This document shows, piece after piece, positions 32,327-45,100 of a stretch of DNA of 64,000 nt. The translations under genes were made by a program, and so were the position numbers. Source of the stretch: Leptasterias polaris (taxonomy: Eukaryota > Echinodermata > Asteroidea > Forcipulatida > Asteriidae). The stretch's first letter is position 1. Every line of letters begins with the position of its first letter. The stretch covers positions 124,001 to 188,000 of the forward strand of contig JAZGTN010000009.1 of NCBI GenBank assembly GCA_037783415.1. Direction: 5' to 3'. The notes under the pieces are model-generated. The model was not told the DNA's origin. It saw only the letters and a program-made list of their open reading frames with translations, and searched no databases.

Positions 32327-33581
32327 CCCCTAACCCTAACCCTAACCCTAACCCTAACCCTAACCCTAACCCTAACCCTAACCCTAACCCTAACCCTAAC
32401 CCTAACCCTAACCCTAACCCTAACCCTAACCCTAACCCTAACCCTAACCCTAACCCTAACCCTAACCCTAACCCTAACCCTAACCCTAACCCTAACCCTA
32501 ACCCTAACCCTAACCCTAACCCTAACCCTAACCCTAACCCTAACCCTAACCCTAACCCTAACCCTAACCCTAACCCTAACCCTAACCCTAACCCTAACCC
32601 TAACCCTAACCCTAACCCTAACCCTAACCCTAACCCTAACCCTAACCCTAACCCTAACCCTAACCCTAACCCTAACCCTAACCCTAACCCTAACCCTAAC
32701 CCTAACCCTAACCCTAACCCTAACCCTAACCCTAACCCTAACCCTAACCCTAACCCTAACCCTAACCCTAACCCTAACCCTAACCCTAACCCTAACCCTA
32801 ACCCTAACCCTAACCCTAACCCTAACCCTAACCCTAACCCTAACCCTAACCCTAACCCTAACCCTAACCCTAACCCTAACCCTAACCCTAACCCTAACCC
32901 TAACCCTAACCCTAACCCTAACCCTAACCCTAACCCTAACCCTAACCCTAACCCTAACCCTAACCCTAACCCTAACCCTAACCCTAACCCTAACCCTAAC
33001 CCTAACCCTAACCCTAACCCTAACCCTAACCCTAACCCTAACCCTAACCCTAACCCTAACCCTAACCCTAACCCTAACCCTAACCCTAACCCTAACCCTA
33101 ACCCTAACCCTAACCCTAACCCTAACCCTAACCCTAACCCTAACCCTAACCCTAACCCTAACCCTAACCCTAACCCTAACCCTAACCCTAACCCTAACCC
33201 TAACCCTAACCCTAACCCTAACCCTAACCCTAACCCTAACCCTAACCCTAACCCTAACCCTAACCCTAACCCTAACCCTAACCCTAACCCTAACCCTAAC
33301 CCTAACCCTAACCCTAACCCTAACCCTAACCTCTAACCCTAACCCTAACCCTAACCCTAACCCTAACCCTAACCCTAACCCTAACCCTAACCCTAACCCT
33401 AACCCTAACCCTAACCCTAACCCTAACCCTAACCCTAACCCTAACCCTAACCCTAACCCTAACCCTAACCCTAACCCTAACCCTAACCCTAACCCTAACC
33501 CTAACCCTAACCCTAACCCTAACCCTAACCCTAACCCTAACCCTAACCCTAACCCTAACCCTAACCCCTAACCCTAACCCT
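32327..33581. repeat. interstitial telomeric (CCCTAA)n array, about 209 copies
   Basis: The hexamer CCCTAA repeats almost without error for about 1,255 bp. Phase breaks occur only at about 33331 (CCTCTAACCC) and 33563 (AACCCCTAACCC). The left edge reads GTTAGGCCCCTAACCC and the right edge CCCTGTGAAAATTTC. All repeats have one orientation, so it is not a simple head-to-head end fusion. In this orientation a true chromosome end would lie to the left. Confidence 0.98.
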
Positions 33582-35830
33582 GTGAAAATTTCACTGCAAA
33601 ATTGGTGGTCCCAATTTTGAGATATCGCCGAAAATCCGGAGAGAATTATGTCCACTCAGGAAGCCTAAATTACTCGGAATCACTTGATTTTTCAACAAAA
33701 AGATATTTTGTAAGATTTTAACAGATTTTGAATGTTATAGCTATATATAAGCATTTTTGTTCGGTTCATGTGTTGCACACATCCATTCCATAGAATGTTG
33801 AAGTGCGCCCTCTACCACACCCTTGTTTGAACGACAATTCTGCAGCTGTCATTTGACTCGGAGTTGGAACTTCTTGAAGAACGAAAGGCTTTTAATCCCA
33901 TCTGCACAATGAATGGAGTGGCTCGTAAGGAATGTGCATTTTCGGTTTGAGCTAGTGAATGCGTCTTTTGTCCTATTGTCATGTGTTGGAAGGGTGGTGA
34001 TTTTCTCCATATAGGCCCCTAAGAGACGTACGTTGGCGGGCGGTTTAAGTATTGAGACGAACGACTTCCAAATCAAGGCAACACAATGGCCACCACCGCC
34101 TCCTGTTTCAGTGACTGTGATTGAGCAAAGAAATCGTCCATATTCCTCGTGAAGCACAATGTACGTATGATGTCAATTTAGGAATAAGCTTTGTAGACTA
34201 GAGACTGCTGTTCAAGCTTTTATTTAGCCAGGGCTAGAAATAACTATGGTGTCCACATGATTTTACTGGATCGAAAACAGGTTGTCCAACTTTGGGGGAA
34301 ACTCGTCTCGGCAGCTGTCGGTTCTGCTGACGGGGGTCCAGGAGGTGCAAACCCCGGCAGGAAAAAACGAGAGACTGGGGAGTAGAAAGTAGAATGCCAA
34401 GGTATTGAGACAAGTGTTTAATTTGTGTGGCAATCATTCTCCCAGGTCGGGTCCTTTGGCTAGAAAAGTAAGTTTTTTCTTAACCCTCTTGCTGTCTGAC
34501 CATTCAATACCATTCACTGTGGTTTTGAGTGATAGATAAGCTATGCCAGCCTTGCAATAATTATGATATTATGAGGAATGCATGTACACAGTACACAGTT
34601 AATTCTGTGCACAGTTGTGCCACCATGCACAACTTTGGCAGTTGATTGGTTTCTAATGGTTGGTCAACTCACTTGAAAATGTTGCGAACAGTAGGAGGGT
34701 TAATCATTGACATTGTAAACTGGGGTGAAAACAGTTTACATTGAAATTGCTGCAGCTGGTGCAGACTGCTTCTGGACAAAACTTTTTTTTCTTCTTTTTT
34801 TTAAAACACTTCTATTATAAAAAGGGCACAACGGCCAATGGGCATCAACTGCGTGGCAATGTTAAGTTCTCTATTATTACCTTTAATTAGTTGTTTTGCT
34901 CGTTAATTGCTTATTTAAAATCCTTAGGATCAGAGTAGACAGTGTGTTTAATTCATCCATTTCTTATTGCTAGATTTATGCTTGAATTGTCAGTTTATAT
35001 AGTACTTCTTTTAACTCTACTAGGCCTATTTGATTGTATTAACAATTTGATTTGTGACAATGCTGTTAGTTTCATTTCTATTTTCTTGGTTTAGATCTTG
35101 AAAATGTTGTGATCAAACCTTTTCCATATATCTTATTGTTTTATACTTATGTACAACTCCTGTTTAACTCACTCTGAGTATGCCGAGTGTTGTTCGTGGT
35201 TAGGAAGTGAGCATATCGATGATGCTACCAGTACAGTTTATATCGATATGGCATCTCTTAGTGTACTGCTTCCATGCGGGGTTGGTTCAGCAATCGATAT
35301 TATGATCACCACTACATTGCCTTTACCTTTCCTAGAATCATTGTTTATTGCTAATTTGTGACCAGCTCCATCGAATTGAGGAATGTCTATGAAATTCTGA
35401 AAATTTAGTTATGCACCATGTTTACAAGTTACTCGCTGGCCTTCCAGCAATTTTTGTCGTAGCTATAATTCCAGTCCAAAATTATCGGGCACTGAAGAAA
35501 GTCTACGAGACACAGCCACTTTCAATTTTTTTATAGCGTGTTTATTTAGTGTTTTTGACAAAAGCTATATGTAGCTGTGTTTACAAATAATTCTGCTCAA
35601 GAAAACGTACTTTTGTGGATTTGTTCATCTTGTCAATTATAGACCTTGACAAGAAATACCAAGTTTTGTTTAACCAAATACCACCAGAGTCGCGGAATCT
35701 GTTTTGTAGTGTTTTTTAATGATTTTCGATTGTCAACAACTTTTTTAAGGCAAATTACAAATAAACGTGATTTCCGAGACATTTCTCATATTGAAAGAGT
35801 GGTTGACATTTAGTATGAGTGTACATCAAG
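33582..35830. other. AT-rich stretch without recognised genes
   Basis: The sequence is unique within this window. Open frames of about 100 codons on the minus strand at 33.85-34.16 kb and shorter ones elsewhere show no recognised domain or splice context. Confidence 0.4.
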
Positions 35831-35832
35831 AA

Positions 35833-36038
35833 GTACAATTTCTCTGTGATCTCATTATACATTCGCTCTGTTGTGTACAATTTCTCTGTGATCTCATTAT
35901 ACATTCGCTCTGTTGTGTACAATTTCTCTGATCTCATTATACATTCGCTCTGTTGTGTACAATTTCTCTGTGATCTCATTATACATTCGCTCTGTTGTGT
36001 ACAATTTCTCTGATCTCATTATACATTCGCTCTGTTGT
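35833..36038. repeat. 42/40-bp minisatellite, five copies
   Basis: The unit is GTACAATTTCTCTGTGATCT plus CATTATACATTCGCTCTGTTGT, starting at 35833, 35875, 35917, 35957 and 35999. The 40-bp variant lacks one TG. The two lengths are mixed (42, 42, 40, 42, 40). Confidence 0.95.
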
Positions 36039-36353
36039 GTACCATGCCTGGTGTTGGACATCATAACTTGTATTTTTCTTTATCCAAGTTCTGGAGTAGG
36101 TAGGTGTTTAAAGTGAGACTTGTATTACATTTTATTTTATTGGTTAGGGTTTATGTAAGTGATTACATGTTATTTTCTTGTTTGAATTCTTTTGCTTTTT
36201 AGTATTTTCCAAAGCTTAGTATTAACATGGAAATTGTTTTATTGTATCTTTTCAGGTATTCAATCATACCTCCATGTTTTGGTTTGATAACAAAATTCAT
36301 TCAGAACACATAGGCCTAATAAAGAACTATGCTGGTAATTACTCTTAAAATTA

Positions 36354-36579
36354 ATGGCAATATAACTTATTGGTTAGAAGCCTAGAGCAGCTTTCTTTGG
36401 TATAAAGCATTTCAAGAAACATTTCACTTAGTAGTAATGTGGTTATGTAAAAAGGTAGCAGATTTTATGGCAATATAACTTATTGGTTAGAAGCCTAGAG
36501 CAGCTTTCTTTGGTATAAAGCATTTCAAGAAACATTTCACTTAGTAGTAATGTGGTTATGTAAAAAGGTAGCAGATTTT
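36354..36579. repeat. 113-bp direct duplication
   Basis: ATGGCAATATAACTTATTGG through AAAAAGGTAGCAGATTTT occurs twice in immediate succession, starting at 36354 and 36467 and effectively identical, so it is recent or an assembly duplication. Confidence 0.9.
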
Positions 36580-36770
36580 ATGCCCCAAAATATGAATTTA
36601 ATAAAGGTTTCTGTAACAAACGCTTCTCACATTGTGTACTCTTATTAGGGATTATTCTTCCTGCTTGAACAAATCTGCTCTGGATCTTCGGCTTCATCTC
36701 AAAAACAAGACCAAATTTTAAATTAAATGTTCATAGGTATAGTTTTATTGTTTATATCTACATTCAGGGT

Positions 36771-37094
36771 TTAACAAGCACCTCGGGCTAGCTCATCCAG
36801 GGGTGCCGATCGGATGAAGTCCAGAGTATTGGCACATACTGCAAAACTTATTTCTATTGCTCCCATACCACTGGAGCTTCCTTCAATTACTCTGATTTTT
36901 CTGCCAAACATCATTCACAACTTTGAAAATGTCACCTTTTTCATACATGGCAGTGACTGAGTGTGGGAACATCATCATGGGATCGGAGTTCTTATCTGTA
37001 ACATGCTCTCTCAGGACAGACCCTGCCTGCAGCCACTTGACTCCTGTGTTGAATAGCCTCTTCTGGTCAGCTTGGAACATTAATGTAACCAAGG
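36771..37094 (-). pseudogene. orphan terminal exon, unknown protein, one frameshift
   Basis: On the minus strand a coding-like stretch reads M-F-Q-A-D-Q-K-R-L-F-N-T-G-V-K-W-L-Q, H-V-T-D-K-N-S-D-P, F-P-H-S-V-T-A-M-Y-E-K-G-D and V-V-N-D-V-W-Q. At an A-rich run near 36890 the frame must change by one base to continue R-V-I-E-G-S-S-S-G-M-G-A-I-E-I-S-F and L-D-F-I-R-S-A-P-L-D-E-L-A-R, to a TAA at 36771. AATAAA (minus strand, about 36743) follows 25 bases later, as expected for a last exon. I do not recognise the family. A frameshift or sequencing error breaks it. Confidence 0.35.
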
Positions 37095-37099
37095 TAAGG

Positions 37100-37840
37100 T
37101 TGTTTCTATAACTTAAACAATCTTTTCTGAAGTACTAAACTACTTTAACACTAAACTTGCACCACTCTGCATGATATTAACAAGCTCACTTCCATCTTAA
37201 TCATCACTTAACATGAAGATGAACTAAGCTCACTTCCCATCATGCTTGCATTTTTCATCTTCATGTAACATTTTAATATTTCATCAATAACTTGGCATCA
37301 TCACTGTTCCTCAGTGGGTCATGTAATAACCACCTCACACCATTTTCATGCACCTCAAATAATACCCAACTAAATGTAATTCAGTTTCGAATTGCAAAAT
37401 TTCTGATTTTTATTTTTTATTTTTTTTGGCTGCAATGATGAAATGCCGAACCATCTGCCTTGGAAATACGGAGTCCAGTGAAAACTACACATTGACCTTC
37501 CCTGGACCATGAATACATCAGTGAAGGTGTGTATGCAATGAGGAGAATGACATCTACTCATTTTCAAGTTCAGGAATAGAACCTGAATATTCATGCATGA
37601 CTGTCATTTGTTACGATTATTCCTGAAATTAATATTTGTTGATCTTTGCTAGAGAGGCACTCCAAGGTCAATTTCTAATTTGTGATGTACTCAATTTTTG
37701 ACAGATAGAGTCCTTATGAAAATTGGGGGAGAATTCCGAAAGGCTTTGTCCCTCATTTGTCCATCTATCCAAATTTCAATTTGAAGTGATGTCAAGAATC
37801 TGTTGCCTTGTAAAATCTAATTCATGTTTTACTCATGGAG
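37100..37840. other. AT-rich stretch with a diverged edge copy of the 1.44-kb repeat
   Basis: Around 37450-37560 and 37880-38010 faint matches to the tandem unit are seen (for example CCCTGGACCATGAATACATC against CCTGGACCAAAAAACCATC, and GTCTGGCACATAAACGTGCC against CACTCTGGCACAAGAACGTG). It is therefore an older unit at the array edge. Confidence 0.5.
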
Positions 37841-38932
37841 CATCATTTCCTGACTGAAAGATGTTGCACCATTTCTCCAGGATTTGTTATTCTCATACAA
37901 CCACAGTCTGGCACATAAACGTGCCGATTATAACCTTGCAAAATGGTATCTATATTTGTACAGTGAAATATATTTAATGTGAATAATATAATTGTTGGCT
38001 TGATTGACATGTATTTCAGCTCAGAATTGATGAGAAAAAAGTTATGCCCCAACCTGAAGGTTTTGAAAAACTAGAAAAGCACCTGCCATTGAGGGCGTGT
38101 GTCAAAATGACAATACTTTGACTTCATGTGTGGGAGTTTACATTGTTATACCTCCATTCTGCAGCAAACCATCCATACAAAACAGAGCTCCCTTGTATGA
38201 CGTGATATGAGTGATGATGTTGTGGCGCTCTTCTTGAATCTTTTTGAAAAGCATTGGAGAAGGGTATTCAAAATGATATGTTTTGTTTACACAAATGTCC
38301 TGTGTTATTTATTTTAGCCTCCCTTATTATAGTAATGTAAAATTTCTTTCCAGGTGACATCATTGGAGAATTACAGACTGTTGCCGTTGATGGGAAGCGC
38401 GAAGATTCACACTCCTGCTGTGTTCTCTTGTCAACCTGGACCAAAAAACCATCAATATGTGTGCCATCAACAGAGATCTGGAGCTGGCAAGTGACGTCTT
38501 GGAGAGACATTCATCAAGGGAAAAAAGTATCAAATTTTGTTTTCTTTTTGTGTAATTCTTAGTTTGTTGAACAGCTAAAGCCATATTTAATTAAGTTTTT
38601 GTTTTTCTCTTAGTTGTATTTGATGTTTCAGATTGGCTGTTGACTGACCAGGACACTTACATACATACCAACACAAGTGAGTTTCTCGGAGCGACCTGTA
38701 ACTGTATCCAGATGAATGGGTCTCTTCTTCAAAGGGGTAGGTTTAGTTCATTTTATCATTTTAAAAAGTTCCATCCCTCTTTAGTATTTTTTGAGCTATG
38801 AGGAGTGTTATTCCATTTTGGAAAAACTTTTTTCAAAACTATTACTGTGGTGATCATCAGATAATCAAATATATTTGTCTGTGAATGATTTGCAATGATG
38901 ACATAATTATGGAAATGTTTTTAGGTTATGCG

Positions 38933-38998
38933 CCCTCGAACAGGCTGGTCCTGGAGAGAGCGCAATATAAAATCAATAAATTATTATTATTATTATTA
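38933..38998 (+). mobile_element. short LINE 3'-tail insertion in one repeat unit
   Basis: Compared with units 2 and 3 (GAAATGTTTTTAGGTGATTG), unit 1 has about 75 extra bases containing GAGAGCGCAATATAAAATC and (ATT)n. This is the 3' end of an L2-type LINE or a SINE using its tail, with a short AGG/TTAGG duplication at the edges. Confidence 0.8.
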
Positions 38999-41900
38999 GG
39001 TGATTGTGATAAAACACTCTGGCACAAGAACGTGCAGATTGTAACCTTGCAAAAAGAGAGCCAAATATTCAAGTTACAGTGAAAAATAAATGATGTGAAT
39101 ATCATAATTGTTGGCCTGATTGACATGTATTTCAGGTCTGGAGTCTGTGTTTGTGCTCCGATGAGTAAGGGCCAAAATGACAACAGAAGAAGGGTGCCAG
39201 TTGCCATCTGGTGGATGAAACGACGTGTAGCAGTCTGATAGATGAAACGACGTGTAGCAGTCTGATAGATGAAACGGCAGTTGTAGCTGGTAATGTGAAA
39301 ATCAAGTCATCAAATCATGTTGATGAATAAAGCATGTAGTCCTCAAACCGCTTAAACCAATCCTGCCTGTTACTTCAAGTTATCTTGAGTTTTACACTTC
39401 AGATTTTACTGTAATTATTGATTAAATGACAATACTTGGACTTGATGTTTTGGCGTTTGCTTTGTTATACTTCCATTCTGCAGCAAAGCAACCATACAAA
39501 ACGGAGCTCCCTTGTGACGTATCGATGATGTTACAGGGCTTTTCGTAAATCTTTTTGAAAAGCATTGGAGAAGGGTATTCAAAATGATGTTTTGTTTACA
39601 CAATGTTCTGTGTTATTTTTTAGCCTCCCTTATTATAGTATTAAGTAATGTAAAATTTCTTTCCAGGTGTGGGAGTTTACTTTGTTATACCTCCATTCTG
39701 CAGCAAACCATCCATACAAAACAGAGCTCCCTTGTATGACGTGATATGAGTGATGAGGTTGTGGGGCTCTTCTTGAATCTTTTTGAAAAGCATTGGAGAA
39801 GGGTATTCAAAATGATATGTTCTGTTTACACAAATGTCCTGTGTTATTTATTTTAGCCTCCTTTATTATAGTAATGTAAAATTTCTTTCCAGGTGACATC
39901 ATTGGGGAATTACAGACTGTTGCCGTTGATGGGAAGCGCGAAGATTCACACTCCTGCTGTGTTCTCTTGTCAACCTGGACCAAAAAACCATCAATATGTG
40001 TGCCATCAACAGAGATCTGGAGCTGGCAAGTGACGTCTTGGAGAGACATTCATCAAGGGAAAAAAGTATCAAATTTTGTTTTCTTTTTGTGTAATTCTTA
40101 GTTTGTTGAACAGCTAAAGCCATATTTAATTCAGATGTTGTTTTTCTCTTAGTTGTATTTGATGTTTCAGATTGGCTGTTGACTGACTAGGACACTTACA
40201 TACATACCAACACAAGTGAGTTTCTCGGAGCGACCTGTAACTGTATCCAGATGATTGGGTCTCTTCTTCAAAGGGGTAAGTTTTGTTCATTTTATCATTT
40301 TAAAAAGTTCCATCCCTCTTTAGTATTTTTTGAGCTATGAGGAGTGTTATTCCATTTTGGAAAAACTTTTTTCAAAACTATTACTGTGGTGATCATCAGA
40401 TAATCAAATAATATTTGTCTTTGAATGATTTGTAATGATGACATAATTATGGAAATGTTTTTAGGTGATTGTGATAAAACACTCTGGCACAAGAACGTGC
40501 AGATTGTAACCTTGCAAAAAGGGAGCCAAATATTCAAGTTACAGTGAAAAATACTTGATGTGAATATCATAATTGTTGGCCTGATTGACATGTATTTCAG
40601 GAGTCTGTGTTTGTGCTCCGATGAGTAAGGGCCAAAATGACAACAGAAGAAGGGTGCCAGTTGCCATCTGGTAGATGAAACGACGTGTAGCAGTCTGATA
40701 GATGAAACGACGTGTAGCAGTCTGATAGATGAAACGGCAGTTGTCAAGTCATCAAATCATGTTGATGAATAAAGCATGTAGTCCTCAAACCGCTTAAACC
40801 AATCCTGCCTGTTACTTCAAGTTATCTTGAGTTTTACACTTCAGATTTTACCGTAATTATTGATTAAATGACAATACTTGGACTTGATGTTTTGGCGTTT
40901 GCTTTGTTATACTTCCATTCTGCAGCAAAGCGTCCATACAAAACGGAGCTCCCTTGTGACGTATCGATGATGTTACAGGGCTTTTCGTAAATCTTTTTGA
41001 AAAGCATTGGAGAAGGGTATTCAAAATGATGTTTTGTTTACACAATGTTCTGTGTTATTTTTTAGCCTCCCTTATTATAGTATTAAGTAATGTAAAATTT
41101 CTTTCCAGGTGTGGGAGTTTACTTTGTTATACCTCCATTCTGCAGCAAACCATCCATACAAAACAGAGCTCCCTTGTATGACGTGATATGAGTGATGAGG
41201 TTGTGGGGCTCTTCTTGAATCTTTTTGAAAAAGCATTGGAGAAGGGTATTCAAAATGATACGTTTTGTTTACACAAATGTCCTGTGTTATTTATTTTAGC
41301 CTCCCTTATTATAGTAATGTAAAATTTCTTTCCAGGTGACATCATTGGGGAATTACAGACTGTTGCCGTTGATGGGAAGCGCGAAGATTCACACTCCTGC
41401 TGTGTTCTCTTGTCAACCTGGACCAAAAAACCATCAATATGTGTGCCATCAACAGAGATCTGGAGCTGGCAAGTGACGTCTTGGAGAGACATTCATCAAG
41501 GGAAAAAAGTATCAATTTTTGTTTTCTTTTTGTGTAATTCTTAGTTTGTTGAACAGCTAAAGCCATATTTAATTCAGATTTTGTTTTTCTCTTAGTTGTA
41601 TTTGATGTTTCAGATTGGCTGTTGACTGACTAGGACACTTACATACATACCAACACAAGTGAGTTTCTCGGAGCGACCTGTAACTGTATCCAGATGAATG
41701 GGTCTCTTCTTCAAAGGGGTAGGTTTTGTTCATTTTATCATTTTAAAAAGTTATAATCCCTCTTTAGTATTTTTTGAGCTTTGAGGAGTGTTATTCCATT
41801 TTGGAAAAACTTTTTTCAAAACTATTACTGTGGTGATCATCAGATAATCAAATTATATTTGTCTGGAATGATTTGTAATGATGACATAATTATGGAAATG

Positions 41901-42173
41901 TTTTTAGGTGATTGTGATAAAACACTCTGGCACAAGAACGTGCAGATTGTAACCTTGCAAAAAGGGAGCCAAATATTCAAGTTACAGTGAAAAATACTTG
42001 ATGTGAATATCATAATTGTTGGCCTGATTGACATGTATTTCAGGAGTCTGTGTTTGTGCTCCGATGAGTAAGGGCCAAAATGACTACAGAAGAAGGGTGC
42101 CAGTTGCCATCTGGTGGATGAAACGACGTGTAGCAGTCTGATAGATGAAACGACGTGTAGCAGTCTGATAGAT

Positions 42174-45100
42174 TATTATTATTATTATTATTTCTGGTTT
42201 ATTAAAACACAATGCATTAGTAGCCCATGGGCTAAATTGCTACATTGTTTACACAATAAAAACACGGAGCTGAACAGAAAAAAAAAATTAAAGATTTACC
42301 AATTACATTAATCAATTACATTAATTATTAATCAATTAAACAATTAAACATGTTGATAGAAAAACTACATTTGATTTAAAATACTAACAAAATAGGGTAT
42401 AGGACTATTTTTGTATCTATTTGTATTGCACTTGATTACGGAAAAATTGTTTAAGTTTCTTAATTGGTATTGCACACTAGAACTTCTTGGCTGGGGTAAC
42501 CACTGGCGGAACATGTCGGAACATTTTAATTTGGTGGCAAAGTCAACACAAAGATCTTTTCTACGATCATGGAGAGAAATCAAATTGCATTTTAAAAGGG
42601 CATATTCGTAATCCAAATAACCCAGGCCTAAGATAATTTTAAGGGCACGCTTTTGAATACTTTCCAATTTGTTGTTCTGTGCTCTAGTTAAACCCGCATT
42701 CCAAACAGGCGTTGCATATTCCGTCAGTGGTCGAATATACCCCTTATAAACTGTTAATAAGTCGGGAAGTGATAAGTGGAATTTTTTTAACAGTTTGAGC
42801 ATGTAAATCTTATTGCTAGCTTTGCGGTAAATGTGGTCGACATGTTTGTCCCACTTGAGATCAGAACTAATGAAAACACCGAGAATTTTTACACAGTCGA
42901 CAATATGGAGATCAGTAGACGAAATTTGCAGAGCAGGAAATTGAGGAATATTTTTCATAAAGCATACAGTCATGCTAGCACATTTATCTGGGTTGACTTT
43001 CATATTATTTTGTACAGCCCAATGACTAAATTGATTCAAAACAGATTGAATAATATGTGGGTCATTACCTCTACTGTTCTCCACAATAGTCATGTCGTCG
43101 ACATATTTAAGTCTAAGTAATCGACTGGGAGTGTCATCTAATTTTCCAGAACAAACCGCACCGTTAAATTTAGCAAGAAAACCCAACGGTCCAAATTTAG
43201 TGCCCTGCGGTAGTCCACCTTTAAGTACTTTAAAATTAGACAACAGATGTTTGTATCTGACACATTGTGATCTCTCAGTCAAAAAATTACAGACCCAAGG
43301 GATAACTGACTGGCGTGTACCCAGATGAAGCAAATCACGAATAACAATGTTATGATCAATGAGATCGAAAGCCTTGCTAAAATCTGTAACAACCAACGAA
43401 CTATGGCTTTTCGGAAGGTCGGCATGGGCACATAAATTATCAACCAGTTTAACTAAATAATGAGATGTTGACACACCCTTTCTATTACCGAACTGATTTG
43501 GATCCAAGTTCTCTTGAATATCTGAAATAATCCACTGAGCAACGAAATGCTCGGCTACTTTGGCAAAATGATCGGTTAAGGAAATTGGGCGGAGCTTATT
43601 CAAAGTAGGCGGGGAACTTTTCGGTAAAGGAATGACAATAGCCCTTTTCCACTCATTTGGAACAACACCTTCACAGTATGATGAATTAAAAATATGTGAA
43701 AGTGGTTTGCTTAATTCATACGCAAATTCACTGATAATAGGCGCTGGGATTCCATCCGGACCACCTGCTTTCCTGCAACTGATCTTTTTGAGTTGAAAAA
43801 ATACCTCCCATTCTTGGACACCTGGACATGGTTTGGGAGAAGGGAGATATGCTGGAAGTGATGATAAGTCCAGAGGGCTAAGATCATTACCAATCGATAT
43901 AAAATGCTCATTGATGCAGTTCGCAATATCCCGATCATTATCACAATTAATTCCAGATGGTAGGATAATTGTAGGATTAGGAGTGTTGCCTGAAGTCATC
44001 AATTTTATGGAACGATACCACCCAGCAGGATTTGAATTTTTTAGTTTTTGAATACGACTGTGATAATAACCCCTTTTAGCAGAATCAACCATACGAATGA
44101 TCTTATTCCTAACAGATTTCCATCTAGGATTACCATCAAAAAATAAAGTCTGCCTCGTTTTAATTAAAGCCTTAATTTCTGCTGTCATCCAGGGTTTATC
44201 CTTAATATGTAACTTAATTGATTTGGTTGGAAAAAACTCACTAATGGCTTTATTCAAAATATCATAAAAAACACTGCATTTGTTCTGAGTGTCTGGAGCA
44301 CTGTAAATATCTGACCAATCGAACTGTGTGATCCATTGACCAAAATAACGGATTGAAGACTGTTTTATTGGTCTATTAGTTTTGATACAAATCTCGTTGC
44401 GTTGAATAAGATTAGCTTTCGGACACCAAATAATTGTATTATGATCACTTCGTTGAAGAGGCGCCATAATAACAGGAGGTTGATACTGCAATGAGACATT
44501 TGTTATTATCTTGTCCAAAATTGCTGAACCCCTAGTAGGGCAGTCTACCACCTGAATAAATTTACCAGTAGTGAGTAGACTTATATCAAGACGATTCAAG
44601 TCACCAGCAATTACAACTCCAGCATCAGGATAGCTTGTAGTAATTTTGTCAATTGTTTCTAATAAATGACAGATTAGCAAATCCGCATTAGGATCATTAG
44701 GCGGAGAATAAACAGCACAATAATATAAACTGGTAATCGACCGTGGTAACAATGAAGGTCTCATTTTAACCCAAACTACTTCCAGTTGTTGAGGAATAAC
44801 TATATCATACTTTACTGCATGAAATAAGTCATTAATATATAATGCTACCCCACCACCACAGCGATTAGTCCTCTCTTTGGAAAAAAGAGAAAATCCTTCG
44901 ACGGTAATCTGTTCAATGGGCGTGTCCTGCTTAAACCATGTTTCGGTAACACATGCAATCTGAATGCGATGATCATACAGGAATGATCTAAATTCATCAA
45001 ATTTGTTGATTAAAGAGCGAGGGTTACATAACATCAGACGTGGCATACACAGTTTCCGTGGTGTTTTAAGTTGGATCCTGGGAATGGTGACAAGGTTGGA

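Noticed and set aside
33326..33655. Val-Arg dipeptide repeat frame
   Set aside because: It is a direct translation of the telomere hexamer. No real protein is implied.
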